Origin: Paraglaciecola sp. L1A13
GTDB lineage: Bacteria; Pseudomonadota; Gammaproteobacteria; Enterobacterales; Alteromonadaceae
Reading direction: 5' to 3'
Length of the DNA stretch: 64,000 nucleotides
NCBI RefSeq assembly: GCF_009796745.1
Contig: NZ_CP047024.1
Span: forward strand, 4,712,001 to 4,776,000
The notes beneath the pieces were generated by a model, which ran no database searches, had not been told where the DNA came from, and worked only from the letters and a program-made list of their open reading frames with translations. Within the stretch, counting starts at the first letter, position 1; every line of letters starts with the position of its first letter. The position numbers and the translations under genes were made by a program. This document shows positions 45,491 through 55,338 of this stretch, one piece after another.

Positions 45491-46564
45491 ATGCCCTATA
45501 CCTCCGCTCAGACTGGATTACCCACAAGCTTTATAGAACTGCTCAGCAGCCTGATGCGCAGCCCCAGCGTAGTGGGGGCTGAGCATTCTTTCTTTCGCGT
45601 ATTACAGCGAGAGTTAGAAGAACGTGGCGCCAACGTCACCTGGTATGAAGGCTTGCTTGTGGCTCAGGGCAATGCACCTGACAGTATGATGTTTTCGGCC
45701 CATATTGATCGCCACGGTCTAATCTGTACCGGCCCTAACGAATTCCAATATGCGGCATTTGTAGCAGGCGCTCGTTCAGATTTACTGGGTAATTCGGTCA
45801 GCGAAAGCTTAATGCGAAAAATTGTTGACCGCTTCGACGGCGAATCAGTTTATGCCTATGAGCCTTGGTCAGGAGCCTATCGTGGCCGGGGGACAATCAA
45901 AGGCGCCTATATCTGTGAAAATCGTAATAACTTAATCTTTGAAGTCAATGGTTTAGAACATGTTGTAGCGGGCACACCCGTGGCCTTTACTGACAAGTTA
46001 AACATTACTGATCAAGCACTAGTGGGCCAACTCGACAATATACTGACCACTGCAGCCTTGGTACACTTGTTTGAAGGTGGCTTTCAAGGCACGGCATTTT
46101 TTACGGCACAAGAAGAGGCAGGTAAAAGCTGGCGTTATTTGCTTGAATGGTTCAGACGTTTCGGAGGCTCGACCAATCAGTTAATCGTAGTTGATACCAG
46201 CCCTTATCCAGATTTACCCACCGCGGCGCAGCAAAATCTTATTTTGCGGCACAAAGATGCCAATGCGGTATTTAATCCACGCTTGACCGAGCGTTTAGTG
46301 TTGGAATGTCAGCGCCTTGGATTAAGTTACCAATTTAAAGATACCTACGTAGAAGCGCAAAACGCCAAACTGATAGCCAAAGGCGAAGCGCCTTATTCTT
46401 TGGGCGCAACAGAATTGGGACGTATTATTTCATCATCCAATGGCTTGGTAGACGGTACAACTTTACAAGTGCCATCATCTGGCTATCACACCATGCAGGA
46501 GTCTGCGCCTTTAACGTCAGTCGTAGGTTTTTTGCATATGCTTGAGGTCTTAGCGAAAGGCTAA
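45491..46564 (+). CDS. M42/M28-type metallo-aminopeptidase-like protein
   Basis: Start at ATG 45491; an open TTG nine bases earlier is less likely. The 357-residue cytosolic protein has all ligands of a two-metal peptidase: H71 and D73 (SAHIDRHG), bridging D182 (GQLDN), E208-E209 (TAQEEAG), D235 (VVDTSPY) and a C-terminal His (SSGYHTMQES). The order and spacing are those of the M20/M42/M28 clan. The exact substrate is unknown; it may act on a peptide or an acylated amino acid. It follows prk on the same strand and may share its promoter. Confidence 0.85.
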   Translation: MPYTSAQTGLPTSFIELLSSLMRSPSVVGAEHSFFRVLQRELEERGANVTWYEGLLVAQGNAPDSMMFSAHIDRHGLICTGPNEFQYAAFVAGARSDLLGNSVSESLMRKIVDRFDGESVYAYEPWSGAYRGRGTIKGAYICENRNNLIFEVNGLEHVVAGTPVAFTDKLNITDQALVGQLDNILTTAALVHLFEGGFQGTAFFTAQEEAGKSWRYLLEWFRRFGGSTNQLIVVDTSPYPDLPTAAQQNLILRHKDANAVFNPRLTERLVLECQRLGLSYQFKDTYVEAQNAKLIAKGEAPYSLGATELGRIISSSNGLVDGTTLQVPSSGYHTMQESAPLTSVVGFLHMLEVLAKG

Positions 46565-46601
46565 ACGAGAATATATAAAATACGGATGGTCAAAATAAGA
46601 C

Positions 46602-46622
46602 AGCCACGCCTAAGGCGTGGCT
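46602..46622. terminator. Hairpin between peptidase gene and small exported-protein gene
   Basis: AGCCACGCC (46602-46610) pairs with GGCGTGGCT (46614-46622) around TAA: a nine-bp GC-rich stem. The T-run is poor on the plus strand (AAAAG follows) and moderate on the minus strand (GTCTTATTTT), so it may end the minus-strand small gene. Confidence 0.5.
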
Positions 46623-46645
46623 AAAAGATTAAGTCCAGATATGAC

Positions 46646-46867
46646 TTAGATTTTATCAACAGCTTTGTAGCCTTCGCTACTTAGTTCGTTGTTAACACAC
46701 TCAAGTAAGAATGTGTTAAGGCTTTGTCCGCCGGTACCATCTTCTTCTGCGATATCAGTACAATATTGCGTTAACTCTGCAATTAGCGCTGCATCGGCAA
46801 CTTCGCCTTCATCAGCAACTGCACCGAACATAGTCAGTGATAAAACCAATCCCAGTAAAAATTTCAT
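46646..46867 (-). CDS. Small exported protein of unknown function, 73 residues
   Basis: Start at ATG 46867, which has GAGG five bases before it. The protein is MKFLLGLVLSLTMFGAVADE with a signal peptide cleaved near VADE, then a mature part of about 54 acidic residues with two cysteines (QYCTD, LLECVNN) that could form one disulfide. I recognise no family. It is very acidic (many Glu/Asp) and presumably periplasmic. The gene stands alone between the peptidase and the beta-propeller-like gene on the opposite strand. Confidence 0.75.
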   Translation of the reverse strand: MKFLLGLVLSLTMFGAVADEGEVADAALIAELTQYCTDIAEEDGTGGQSLNTFLLECVNNELSSEGYKAVDKI

Positions 46868-47255
46868 AAATTCCTCACCAAAATAAGGATGCCTTTCGGC
46901 GATAGTAGAGTATTTTCTTGCAGTGATAAATGTCTGCAATCGGCGGATTTTTACGCCCAATTTTATATCTCGTCAAGATAAATTTTAACGTATTTCAATA
47001 AAAAATTAACACCCTTGTTACCTCACTATCAAAAAAGCAAAAAAACACATACTCATCATGTACTTACAAGTTAGAAAGTTAAGTGAAATTCGTTTTAAAA
47101 TTGTCGCTTTTTAACGACATTTTTGTGATATTTATTAAATTCTAAAAGCTGTTGCTATGCGGTAACACTTTTTTGCACTTTGCTGTCGAATATAACCAAA
47201 TATTCTTACTTTAGAACGGTATACTTTGCACAACCACTCATATTATTTACTCTCG
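46868..47255. other. Intergenic region, about 390 bp, AT-rich
   Basis: This lies between the divergent small exported-protein gene (minus) and the beta-propeller-like gene (plus). It is notably AT-rich with A/T runs around 46985-47045. A weak hairpin TGTCG (47102-47106)/CGACA (47115-47119) followed by TTTTT is visible. A TATACT at 47220-47225 could be a -10 box, but no matching -35 was seen. No small gene is convincing. Confidence 0.45.
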
Positions 47256-48218
47256 ATGCTAACAAAAAAATCTATCTCTTTTCTGGTACTCGCAACCGTT
47301 ACGATTTTCGTGGCAGTACAAGGCTACCGTGTGTGGATGCTAAACAGCATAAAATTCATCAGCTTCGATAGCCGTTTGAAGGAAATTTCAGGTATTGAGT
47401 ATGATAAAAGACAGCGTCTATGGGCGATTAATGATGGAGGTGATGCGCCACGTTTATATCAGCTTGATGATAAAGGCGACATCGTCCGTAGCATCGAGAT
47501 CACCAATGCCAAGAATTCTGACTGGGAGGATATGACGCAAGATTATTTTGGTCATTTTTTTATTGGCGACTTTGGTAACAATGATAACGATCGTGAATGG
47601 TTAACCATCTATAAAATTGAAAACCCGATCGATATCAAGGGCGATACCACCACGGCTGAAATCATCAAATTTACTTACCCTAAATTTAAAGCTGTGGAAG
47701 GTGAAAAACCACGTAAGAACGTACATTATGATGTTGAAGCGTTCATTTACTACAAACGCAGCCTGTATCTGTTTACCAAAAATAGAACCAGCCCTTTCGA
47801 TGGAAAAACTCGCCTGTATCGCGTTGGCGACTATGCAGCAAATTTTGACGCGGAATACGTTAATGAATTTTCGACCTGCACCATTATCAAAGAATTGTGC
47901 TGGGTCACATCAGCAGCATTAAGCCCTGACCGAACCAAACTTGTTCTACTAGATTCAGAACGCCTATGGTTATTTGAAAACTGGAAAGGAGACGACTTTT
48001 TTTCAGGAGACGCTTATCAAATTGATTTGGGCATTGTTACGCAAAAAGAAGCCGTAACGTTCGCCGCTGATAACAACACGATTATTTTTACCGATGAAGT
48101 ATTTAACGGCATTGGTGGCAACGGTTACAGTATACAGCTCGATAAAGCGGAGAAAATCCCAGTCCGAAAACAGGTAAAAAGAGCCGTCAAAGCCAAGCCA
48201 AATAAGAGCGAACCGTAA
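47256..48218 (+). CDS. Exported beta-propeller-like protein of unknown function
   Basis: Start is uncertain: ATG 47256 is chosen, while an upstream TTG at 47226 is also open and neither has a good ribosome site. The 320-residue protein has an N-terminal signal anchor (KSISFLVLATVTIFVAVQGY). The rest has repeated strand-turn patterns: LKEISGIEYDKRQRLWAINDGGDAPRLYQLDD, then NAKNSDWEDMTQDYFGHFFIGDFGNNDNDRE, resembling a family of extracellular propeller proteins in Bacteroidetes and gammaproteobacteria that carry an NDxGxxP(x)LY and DWEDxTxD...IGDFGNN signature. The basic tail (VKRAVKAKPNKSEP) is unusual. Enzyme activity unknown. Confidence 0.8.
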   Translation: MLTKKSISFLVLATVTIFVAVQGYRVWMLNSIKFISFDSRLKEISGIEYDKRQRLWAINDGGDAPRLYQLDDKGDIVRSIEITNAKNSDWEDMTQDYFGHFFIGDFGNNDNDREWLTIYKIENPIDIKGDTTTAEIIKFTYPKFKAVEGEKPRKNVHYDVEAFIYYKRSLYLFTKNRTSPFDGKTRLYRVGDYAANFDAEYVNEFSTCTIIKELCWVTSAALSPDRTKLVLLDSERLWLFENWKGDDFFSGDAYQIDLGIVTQKEAVTFAADNNTIIFTDEVFNGIGGNGYSIQLDKAEKIPVRKQVKRAVKAKPNKSEP

Positions 48219-48326
48219 CAACACCCAGACAAAGATAAACTATGCTCGAAAACGCTTTATTACCTGCTATTTGACTAGCACAAAATCGTTTTCTTTCTGT
48301 GATACTTTCGGGACGATTACCTATCA

Positions 48327-48353
48327 AGATTGTTAGCACTTAAACAACAATCT
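48327..48353. promoter_or_regulatory. Inverted repeat upstream of the spondin-domain genes
   Basis: AGATTGTT (48327-48334) and AACAATCT (48346-48353) are perfectly complementary with an 11-base gap, just before the ribosome site of the first spondin gene. It could be an operator or the base of a leader hairpin. Confidence 0.4.
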
Positions 48354-48367
48354 CTATAGGAACGAAC

Positions 48368-49072
48368 ATGAAACGTATTAATATTTTATCTGCCGCAACC
48401 TTGTTGGCATTAACAAGTCAACAGAGTTTAGCTGCAGACATCACAGTCGAAATTCAAAATTTAACACACGGTCTATATTTCACCCCTATTGCAGCGGTCG
48501 CCCATACTGCAGATGTAAGCTTATTTGAAGTAGGCGAAACGGCTAGTACCGAGTTACAGATGATGGCCGAAGGTGGCAGCATCGATGGAATTACTACAAT
48601 CGCTAGCGCAGCCAGTGCAGACATGATTTCAGATCCTGCCGGCGGTTTACTTGCACCTACGATGAAAGCATCAGCTGATTTAATGACGGTTGATGGCAAC
48701 GTTATGTTGTCAGTTGTGGCCATGGTTTTACCCTCTAACGATGGTTTTGTCGGTCTAGATAACTGGGAAATTCCTACCGAGGCCGGTACGTACACCGTTT
48801 ATTTAAATGCTTACGATGCTGGCACAGAAGCAAACGATGAGCTTCGCGGTAGTGGCACACCAGGCACGCCAGGTATGCCTGTTCCTCCTCCATTAGAGCC
48901 ATTGTTAGGTACAGGTGGCAGTGGTGTTGCAGGTGCTGATACCAACGCAACAGTGCATATTCACCGCGGTAACATAGGTGATGACTCACTCACTGATGGT
49001 AAAAGCGATGTCGACAATACCGTACATCGTTGGTTGAACCCCGTTGCCAAAGTAACAGTAACCGTCAGATAA
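48368..49072 (+). CDS. Exported spondin-domain protein
   Basis: A 234-residue protein with signal peptide MKRINILSAATLLALTSQQS, cleaved near LAA-DI. The mature part has the Spondin_N pattern: ITVEIQNLTHGLYFTPIAAVAHT, then FVGLDNW(E) and YTVYLNAYDAGTEANDEL, with a Pro/Gly-rich loop (SGTPGTPGMPVPPPLEPLL) before the closing His-rich strand (HIHRGNI). Ribosome site AGGAA is five bases before the ATG. The second spondin gene follows 10 bp downstream after AAGGAG. The role is unknown; the domain in other proteins binds other proteins or matrix, so an extracellular or periplasmic binding role is only inferred. Confidence 0.85.
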   Translation: MKRINILSAATLLALTSQQSLAADITVEIQNLTHGLYFTPIAAVAHTADVSLFEVGETASTELQMMAEGGSIDGITTIASAASADMISDPAGGLLAPTMKASADLMTVDGNVMLSVVAMVLPSNDGFVGLDNWEIPTEAGTYTVYLNAYDAGTEANDELRGSGTPGTPGMPVPPPLEPLLGTGGSGVAGADTNATVHIHRGNIGDDSLTDGKSDVDNTVHRWLNPVAKVTVTVR

Positions 49073-49082
49073 GGAGACTGTG

Positions 49083-49802
49083 ATGAAGAGCATTAAAAAT
49101 TATCAAAAAGCGTTACTTATAGCGCTTCCACTGGCATTAAGCGCCTGTGATGACGATGACACCAGAGAAGTTATTGTTGAGGTCGAAGTGCCCGCACCAG
49201 AAGTGGTACCTGTTGATGTGAGCTATGAAGTCACAGTGACAAATCTAACCAATGGTCAACCCGTGTCTCCCCCTGCTGTTGTACTTCATACCGAAGGCAC
49301 ACTTTGGGCGTTAGGAGATGTGGCAACCGTCGCGTTAGAGCGTATTGCTGAAGTCGGTGACTCTGCAGAATTCTTAACCTTAGGCACCGTTAGTGCTGGT
49401 GGCGAAACAGGGATCAATCCAGGTGAGCAGCTAACCATCAGCGTTACTATTCAAGACATCACCAATGCCAAAATGACCATAGCCGCGATGTTAGGTAACA
49501 CCAATGATACGTTTAGTGGCTTAAGTGCTTGGGATTTATCTCAACTGGAAGTAGGTGACAGCTGGACAACCAACAGCCCTGCCTATGACGCGGGTACCGA
49601 AAAAAATACTGAAACAGCAGAAACCGTGCCCGGACCTGCAGGTAATGGTGAAGGTTTTAACCCAACACGTGACGACACGGGCTTTATTTCTATGCACCCA
49701 GGAGTCGTAAGCGCTGATGACGGTTTAACCAATTCAACACTTACCATCGAACATAAGTTTGATAACCCTGTGATACGTATACAAGTCACTCGCACCGAGT
49801 AA
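49083..49802 (+). CDS. Spondin-domain lipoprotein
   Basis: Start at ATG 49083 (AAGGAG six bases upstream); a GTG three bases earlier is in frame. The 239-residue protein has a lipoprotein signal: MKSIKNYQKALLIALPLALS then AC at 21-22, with Cys22 in LSAC, followed by DDDD. The rest is a paralogue of the preceding gene: YEVTVTNLTNGQPVSPPAVVLHT, SGLSAWDL, SPAYDAGTEKNTET, and a last strand ending VIRIQVTRTE. It is thus a tandem pair, one soluble and one lipid-anchored. A good terminator follows. Confidence 0.85.
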   Translation: MKSIKNYQKALLIALPLALSACDDDDTREVIVEVEVPAPEVVPVDVSYEVTVTNLTNGQPVSPPAVVLHTEGTLWALGDVATVALERIAEVGDSAEFLTLGTVSAGGETGINPGEQLTISVTIQDITNAKMTIAAMLGNTNDTFSGLSAWDLSQLEVGDSWTTNSPAYDAGTEKNTETAETVPGPAGNGEGFNPTRDDTGFISMHPGVVSADDGLTNSTLTIEHKFDNPVIRIQVTRTE

Positions 49803-49865
49803 TTTAGCCCGTATTATCGCGTACTGAATAATAAAAAATGGCACACGATTAATACACACGTAAAT

Positions 49866-49900
49866 AAAAGCGCTGATCTTGTGAAAGATTAGCGCTTTTT
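49866..49900 (+). terminator. Terminator after the spondin pair
   Basis: AAAAGCGCTGATCTT (49866-49880) pairs with AAGATTAGCGCTTTTT (49885-49900) with one G-T wobble; five Ts close it. It separates the spondin genes from the two-component genes, which begin 37 bp later. Confidence 0.88.
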
Positions 49901-49937
49901 CATCGCTCTATATGTTTTTAGAATTGTGGTGATACCA

Positions 49938-50657
49938 ATGACTGATAAAATCCTCATCGTTGAAGACGATCTTGATATAGCAAATCTGATGCGTGTAAAT
50001 TTACTAGAATTGGGGGTCGAAATTGATCACCAAGCAGACGGTAAAATCGCGCTGAGCCAAGCACTCGATAACGATTACGCGGTGATCCTTTTGGATGTCA
50101 TGTTACCTAACATGAGCGGTTTGGACATTTGTCGCAAAATCCGTGACGAACGTCCCATGCAAATCATCATTATGCTAACGTCAAAAACCTCTGAGACCGA
50201 TCGCGTATTAGGTTTGGAGTTGGGCGCTGATGACTATATGACCAAACCTTTTAGTGTACGAGAATTGCAAGCTAGAGTGCGCTCTCAGCTACGTAAAGTG
50301 CATCTGTTAAAAAATGCTCAGCTACCATCGGAGCAAGTTGACACCGCTTTGAACTTGGGATCTCTGCGAATAGATCAAAAGAATCACCAAGTATTCCTCG
50401 CTGATCAAGAACTGGTGTTAACCGCCACAGAATTTGAGTTACTGCACCATTTGGCTAGTCACCCCAGTCAAGTATTTAGCCGCAGTCAATTGTTGGAATC
50501 AGTATGGGGTTACCACCATAGCGGATACGAACATACGGTTAATTCGCACATTAATCGACTCCGGGCAAAAATAGAAACAGATGCAACCTCCCCTAAAATC
50601 GTCCAAACCGTTTGGGGTGTCGGTTATAAATTTAATCCTCAAGGAGTATCAACCTAA
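49938..50657 (+). CDS. OmpR-family response regulator
   Basis: Start at ATG 49938 (GGTGA nearby); an upstream GTG 49926 is also open. The 239-residue protein has a receiver with acidic EDD (9-11), phosphoacceptor Asp53 (ILLDVMLPNMSG), Thr82 region (MLTSKTSE) and Lys in MTKPFSVREL, then a winged-helix domain closing VQTVWGVGYKFNP. It is paired with the histidine kinase by TAATG overlap and lies 136 bp after the spondin pair. It may regulate it, but no direct site was found beyond the inverted repeat at 48327-48353. Confidence 0.92.
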   Translation: MTDKILIVEDDLDIANLMRVNLLELGVEIDHQADGKIALSQALDNDYAVILLDVMLPNMSGLDICRKIRDERPMQIIIMLTSKTSETDRVLGLELGADDYMTKPFSVRELQARVRSQLRKVHLLKNAQLPSEQVDTALNLGSLRIDQKNHQVFLADQELVLTATEFELLHHLASHPSQVFSRSQLLESVWGYHHSGYEHTVNSHINRLRAKIETDATSPKIVQTVWGVGYKFNPQGVST

Positions 50658-52156
50658 TGCGGATCTGCTTCTATCAGCGTCTCGCCATTTCATTGGTTGC
50701 AGTGTTTATGCTGGTCATGATCGCCTGTTTTTATTCAACCAATGAATTACAAAAACTGACCCAACAAGAAGCAGCGCAGAAATTACATATCGGCTTGGCT
50801 GAACATCTTGTCAGAGATAATCCTTTGCTTAAGGAGGGCGTTTACGATTACGCAGCCTTAGGCAATCTTTTTCACACCTTGATGATTTTAGGCCCAAGCT
50901 TCGAATTTTATTACCTAGATCCACAAGGTAAAATTCTCACTTACTCGGCCGAACCGGGTAAAGTAAAAGCAGAGTCTGTCAATATTGCCCCCATTAAAAG
51001 TTTGATTGGCGATAATCAAAACTTTCCTATCGAAGGCGACGATCCAAGACAACTTGGCAGACAAAAAATATTTTCCGCCGCGCCTGTTTTTAACGACGAT
51101 AAGTTACAGGGCTACTTGTATGTGATCATTGGCGGTGAGCGCTACGATTCAATATTAGCGAATCTTAAAAACAGTCAAAGTATGCGCGAAATAGCCCTAT
51201 TTTTAGTCGTTGGATTGTTACTACTGTTAGCAGCCCTATTAGTTATATTTAAGTACTTTACGTCTCCCCTTCAGCGCTTAAGTGATGATATGGACAAAGT
51301 CCGTGAAGCTGATTTCCATCGAGAGCAGTTGCCGCGAGATTTAGCGGTTTGGAATAAAAATAGCTACAACGAAGTAGACCGCTTAGGGTGTGCTTTCACC
51401 GATATGTTAACGCACATCAACAAGCAATTTGATCAACTCAGTCAAATCGACAGTCAGCGCCGCACCTTACTCGCTGACCTATCCCATGATTTGCGCACGC
51501 CATTATCTAGCTTACAAGGATACATCGAAACACTGGCAATAAACGACGATACCTTGTCAGTAAAAGACCGTAAGCACTTTATCGATGTATCACTCAAAAA
51601 CGCTAAAAACCTTAAACACCTTATTGATCAGATTTTTGAGTTAGCTTATTTAGAGGGCGGCCAAGTAACGCTGCACCAAGAACCATTTCCTTTGGGTGAG
51701 TTACTGCATGATGTCGCCGCCAAATTCGCCTTAGACGCCCAAGGGAAAAATATCCAAATTAGCGTTATTCCCAATGATTGTGAATATCACGTGTTTGCTG
51801 ATATTGGCAAATTAGAACGCGTTCTTACCAACCTTATTGCTAATGCCATTCGTCATACACCAGAATTTGGCAAAATTGACTTAGCTGTAGCTATCCATGA
51901 TGAAAAACTGCGAGTGGATATTCGTGACACAGGTGTAGGGATAAGCGCAAAAGAAATAGCCTATATTTTTGATGCTCGCTATCAAGCCAGTAACACAAAA
52001 ACAGATGCGTGCAGTCATGCCGGTCTTGGCTTAGCAATATGCCGAAAACTGATGACATTACTCAATTCTGACCTAAAAGTAGAAAGCCAGTTAGGCAAAG
52101 GAACGTGTTTTAGTTTCGAACTGACATTAGTTAACAGCAACGCCCTTACCCATTAG
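50657..52156 (+). CDS. Sensor histidine kinase
   Basis: A 499-residue membrane kinase. ATG 50657 overlaps the regulator's stop (TAATG), with AAGGAG at 50641-50646. TM1 (about 9-27), periplasmic sensor (about 30-178) containing a PAS/Cache-like stretch (FEFYYLDPQGKILTYSAEPG), TM2 (about 179-198), HAMP (about 199-260), H-box [19 protein letters not shown] (His277) and a HATPase domain with N-box LTNLIANAIRHTPEFG, G1 RDTGVGIS, and G2 GLGLAICRKLM. Its signal is unknown. The cysteine-containing SHAGLG in the ATP lid is a minor oddity. Confidence 0.92.
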   Translation: MRICFYQRLAISLVAVFMLVMIACFYSTNELQKLTQQEAAQKLHIGLAEHLVRDNPLLKEGVYDYAALGNLFHTLMILGPSFEFYYLDPQGKILTYSAEPGKVKAESVNIAPIKSLIGDNQNFPIEGDDPRQLGRQKIFSAAPVFNDDKLQGYLYVIIGGERYDSILANLKNSQSMREIALFLVVGLLLLLAALLVIFKYFTSPLQRLSDDMDKVREADFHREQLPRDLAVWNKNSYNEVDRLGCAFTDMLTHINKQFDQLSQIDSQRRTLLADLSHDLRTPLSSLQGYIETLAINDDTLSVKDRKHFIDVSLKNAKNLKHLIDQIFELAYLEGGQVTLHQEPFPLGELLHDVAAKFALDAQGKNIQISVIPNDCEYHVFADIGKLERVLTNLIANAIRHTPEFGKIDLAVAIHDEKLRVDIRDTGVGISAKEIAYIFDARYQASNTKTDACSHAGLGLAICRKLMTLLNSDLKVESQLGKGTCFSFELTLVNSNALTH

Positions 52157-52212
52157 GGTGAGGGATTAATTTGCTATATCATATTCCGCTTGTTTCGTTT
52201 TAGAGCGTTTTT

Positions 52213-52398
52213 ATGCTGCATACCCTACTTATCGCCGGTGCATTAGTGTTAATCATCGAAGGCCTTGGCCCTATGTTATTCCCCAACAAATGGCGCAATT
52301 ACCTACAACAAATGGTAGAACAGCCTGCAAATCAACTACGTAGCGTTGGTGGAGTGCTGGTCACTATCGGTTTAGTGAGTCTGTTTTTCTTACTTTAA
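52213..52398 (+). CDS. DUF2065 small membrane protein (YjeT-like)
   Basis: A 61-residue protein with two membrane helices (about 3-22 and 43-60) and the family sequence EGLGPMLFPNKWRNYL between them. DUF2065 (YjeT in E. coli) has no known function. In E. coli it lies between hflC and purA; here it lies before purA too, but hflK/hflC are not in front of it, being replaced by the two-component genes. This conserved neighbour supports the call. Confidence 0.88.
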   Translation: MLHTLLIAGALVLIIEGLGPMLFPNKWRNYLQQMVEQPANQLRSVGGVLVTIGLVSLFFLL

Positions 52399-52476
52399 AA
52401 ATTAACCGAATTTAGTTATTCAGATGGCGCGTGAAATTTGATAGGATCCCCGCCTAATTTTCTGACACTTCTCTAA

Positions 52477-53778
<1,302 letters not shown>

Positions 53779-53798
53779 TACGCAATTGCTGTATTCTG

Positions 53799-53824
53799 AA
53801 AGCCGCTTTTAAGCGGCTTTTTTT
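53799..53824 (+). terminator. Terminator of purA
   Basis: AAAGCCGCTT (53799-53808) pairs with AAGCGGCTTT (53811-53820) around two Ts; seven Ts from 53818 close it. The VOC gene begins 20 bp later. Confidence 0.9.
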
Positions 53825-53844
53825 ATACCCGAAGGAGACCAACC

Positions 53845-54264
53845 ATGTCAGTTATGCCGTTTCACCTAGCAATTCCGGTTACCAGTTTGAGCGCAAGTCG
53901 AGGATTTTATGCTGATTTACTTGGCTGTGAACAAGGCCGTTCATCTGAACAGTGGATAGATTGGAATTTCTTTGGTCATCAATTAGTCACGCATTTAGTG
54001 GCAGCTATGCCGAGCCGGCCTGCTCCAAACAACGTGGATGATAAAGCCGTTCCTGTGCCACATTTTGGCGTTGTACTGAAAATGCATGACTGGCAACGCT
54101 TAGCTAATCGCCTGCAAGCGGCAGAAATTGAGTTCGTGATTGCACCTTATGTGCGTTTTAAAGGCCAGCCTGGCGAGCAAGCCACTATGTTTTTACTAGA
54201 CCCATGTGGTAACGCTTTAGAGTTTAAAGCCTTTAACGATATGGACCAGCTTTTTGCCAGCTAA
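53845..54264 (+). CDS. VOC (glyoxalase/dioxygenase-fold) protein
   Basis: A 139-residue protein of the vicinal-oxygen-chelate fold: two beta-alpha-beta-beta-beta modules. Candidate metal ligands are His7 (PFHLAIPV), the His in VPHFGVVL and the Glu in ALEFKAF. AAGGAG lies seven bases before ATG 53845. The exact reaction cannot be told from sequence; family members are lyases, dioxygenases or fosfomycin-type resistance proteins. Its stop overlaps the convergent YitT stop by three bases. Confidence 0.85.
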   Translation: MSVMPFHLAIPVTSLSASRGFYADLLGCEQGRSSEQWIDWNFFGHQLVTHLVAAMPSRPAPNNVDDKAVPVPHFGVVLKMHDWQRLANRLQAAEIEFVIAPYVRFKGQPGEQATMFLLDPCGNALEFKAFNDMDQLFAS

Positions 54265-54923
54265 TCGTTTGTTTTAACTGGTTCTGCTATCGATTCAACG
54301 GTCAATTCAGCCATTGTTTCGGCGTAATTGCTATGGTATCGACCTGGTTTGTGATTGACCGCTAAAATGATGTTAGTGGTCACCATACCTAAAAGTGAGA
54401 TAGCCAATAGTATTGGGCTCATAATAAATAGCGCACCTACGACAATCAAACTATCCACCACCAATTGAAACGTACCAGCACGGATCCCACGGCTACCCTG
54501 TAAATAGAACGCCAGTATTCCCAGTCCACCTAAACTCGACTTGTGCCTAAACAATATCAGCATGCCCATGCCAATCAACATGCCGCCAACTACTGCCCCA
54601 AAAATAGGCTGAATATTATTAAGTGAAATAAACTGGTCCATGTTCTCTACCAATAATGACACTAACGTAATCGTCACAAAGGTATTAATGGTGAAGCGCC
54701 AGCCTAGTTGCTTCAGAGCAAAATAATAAAACGGCAAGTTAATCAAAAAAAATAATAAGCCAAATTTTAGCGGTACAAACTGACTTAATAACAATGCGAT
54801 ACCGGCCGTGCCGCCGATGAGTAAACCCAATGTTTTGAATATCGCCAGCCCTAAGCTAACAAAAACCGTCCCGCTTAATATTGCTAATACGTCTTCATAA
54901 AATCGATGAGTAGAAGAATGCAT
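54261..54923 (-). CDS. YitT-family inner-membrane protein
   Basis: A 220-residue protein with five to six membrane helices (about 17-37, 41-66, 71-90, 108-130, 150-190), of the DUF161/YitT family, as shown by LIGGTAGIALLLSQ and FLINLPFYYFALKQLGWRFT(I). Function unknown; it may be a transporter. There is no DUF2179 tail. The ATG lies upstream of a short intergenic region. It converges on the VOC gene with the stop codons overlapping. Confidence 0.87.
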   Translation of the reverse strand: MHSSTHRFYEDVLAILSGTVFVSLGLAIFKTLGLLIGGTAGIALLLSQFVPLKFGLLFFLINLPFYYFALKQLGWRFTINTFVTITLVSLLVENMDQFISLNNIQPIFGAVVGGMLIGMGMLILFRHKSSLGGLGILAFYLQGSRGIRAGTFQLVVDSLIVVGALFIMSPILLAISLLGMVTTNIILAVNHKPGRYHSNYAETMAELTVESIAEPVKTND

Positions 54924-55338
54924 GCCTTTTTTGCTCCTATATTAGCCAAATAAAAGTGATCGCTTACGAGCCTTAAATTGTGCATATTTTAAACAGTTCG
55001 AAATTTTCGAGGGGCGGGATTGTACAGTAATAATGCAAGCTTACCAGTGGAATTACGGGTTAAGTTAATGCGAAGTAAATACATGATATTTATTGTAAAT
55101 CTACTTCAAGTTCAGCATAGATTACAACGTGATTTAGACATAAGTAAAAGGGGTAACGCCATACACCTATGGTGGTAAAAAATGTGTTTTATGGATGTAC
55201 CTTTGAGCAAGATATAATTTTACTAACAAGCTCACTATTAAAATTTAATTGTTTCAATTTTGCACTATGCGTGAATGCTGCTTGGCGATATGCTAGTGAC
55301 CCTTTTTTTTAAAGCCGTCGAAAGACTCAGGAGACCCA
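54924..55338. other. Divergent intergenic region, 415 bp
   Basis: AT-rich region between the YitT gene (minus) and the class V aminotransferase gene (plus). A perfect TCGAAA-T-TTTCGA palindrome at 54998-55010 and a good -10 hexamer TATAAT (55213-55218) are visible; the matching -35 is poor. No small gene is supported. Confidence 0.45.
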
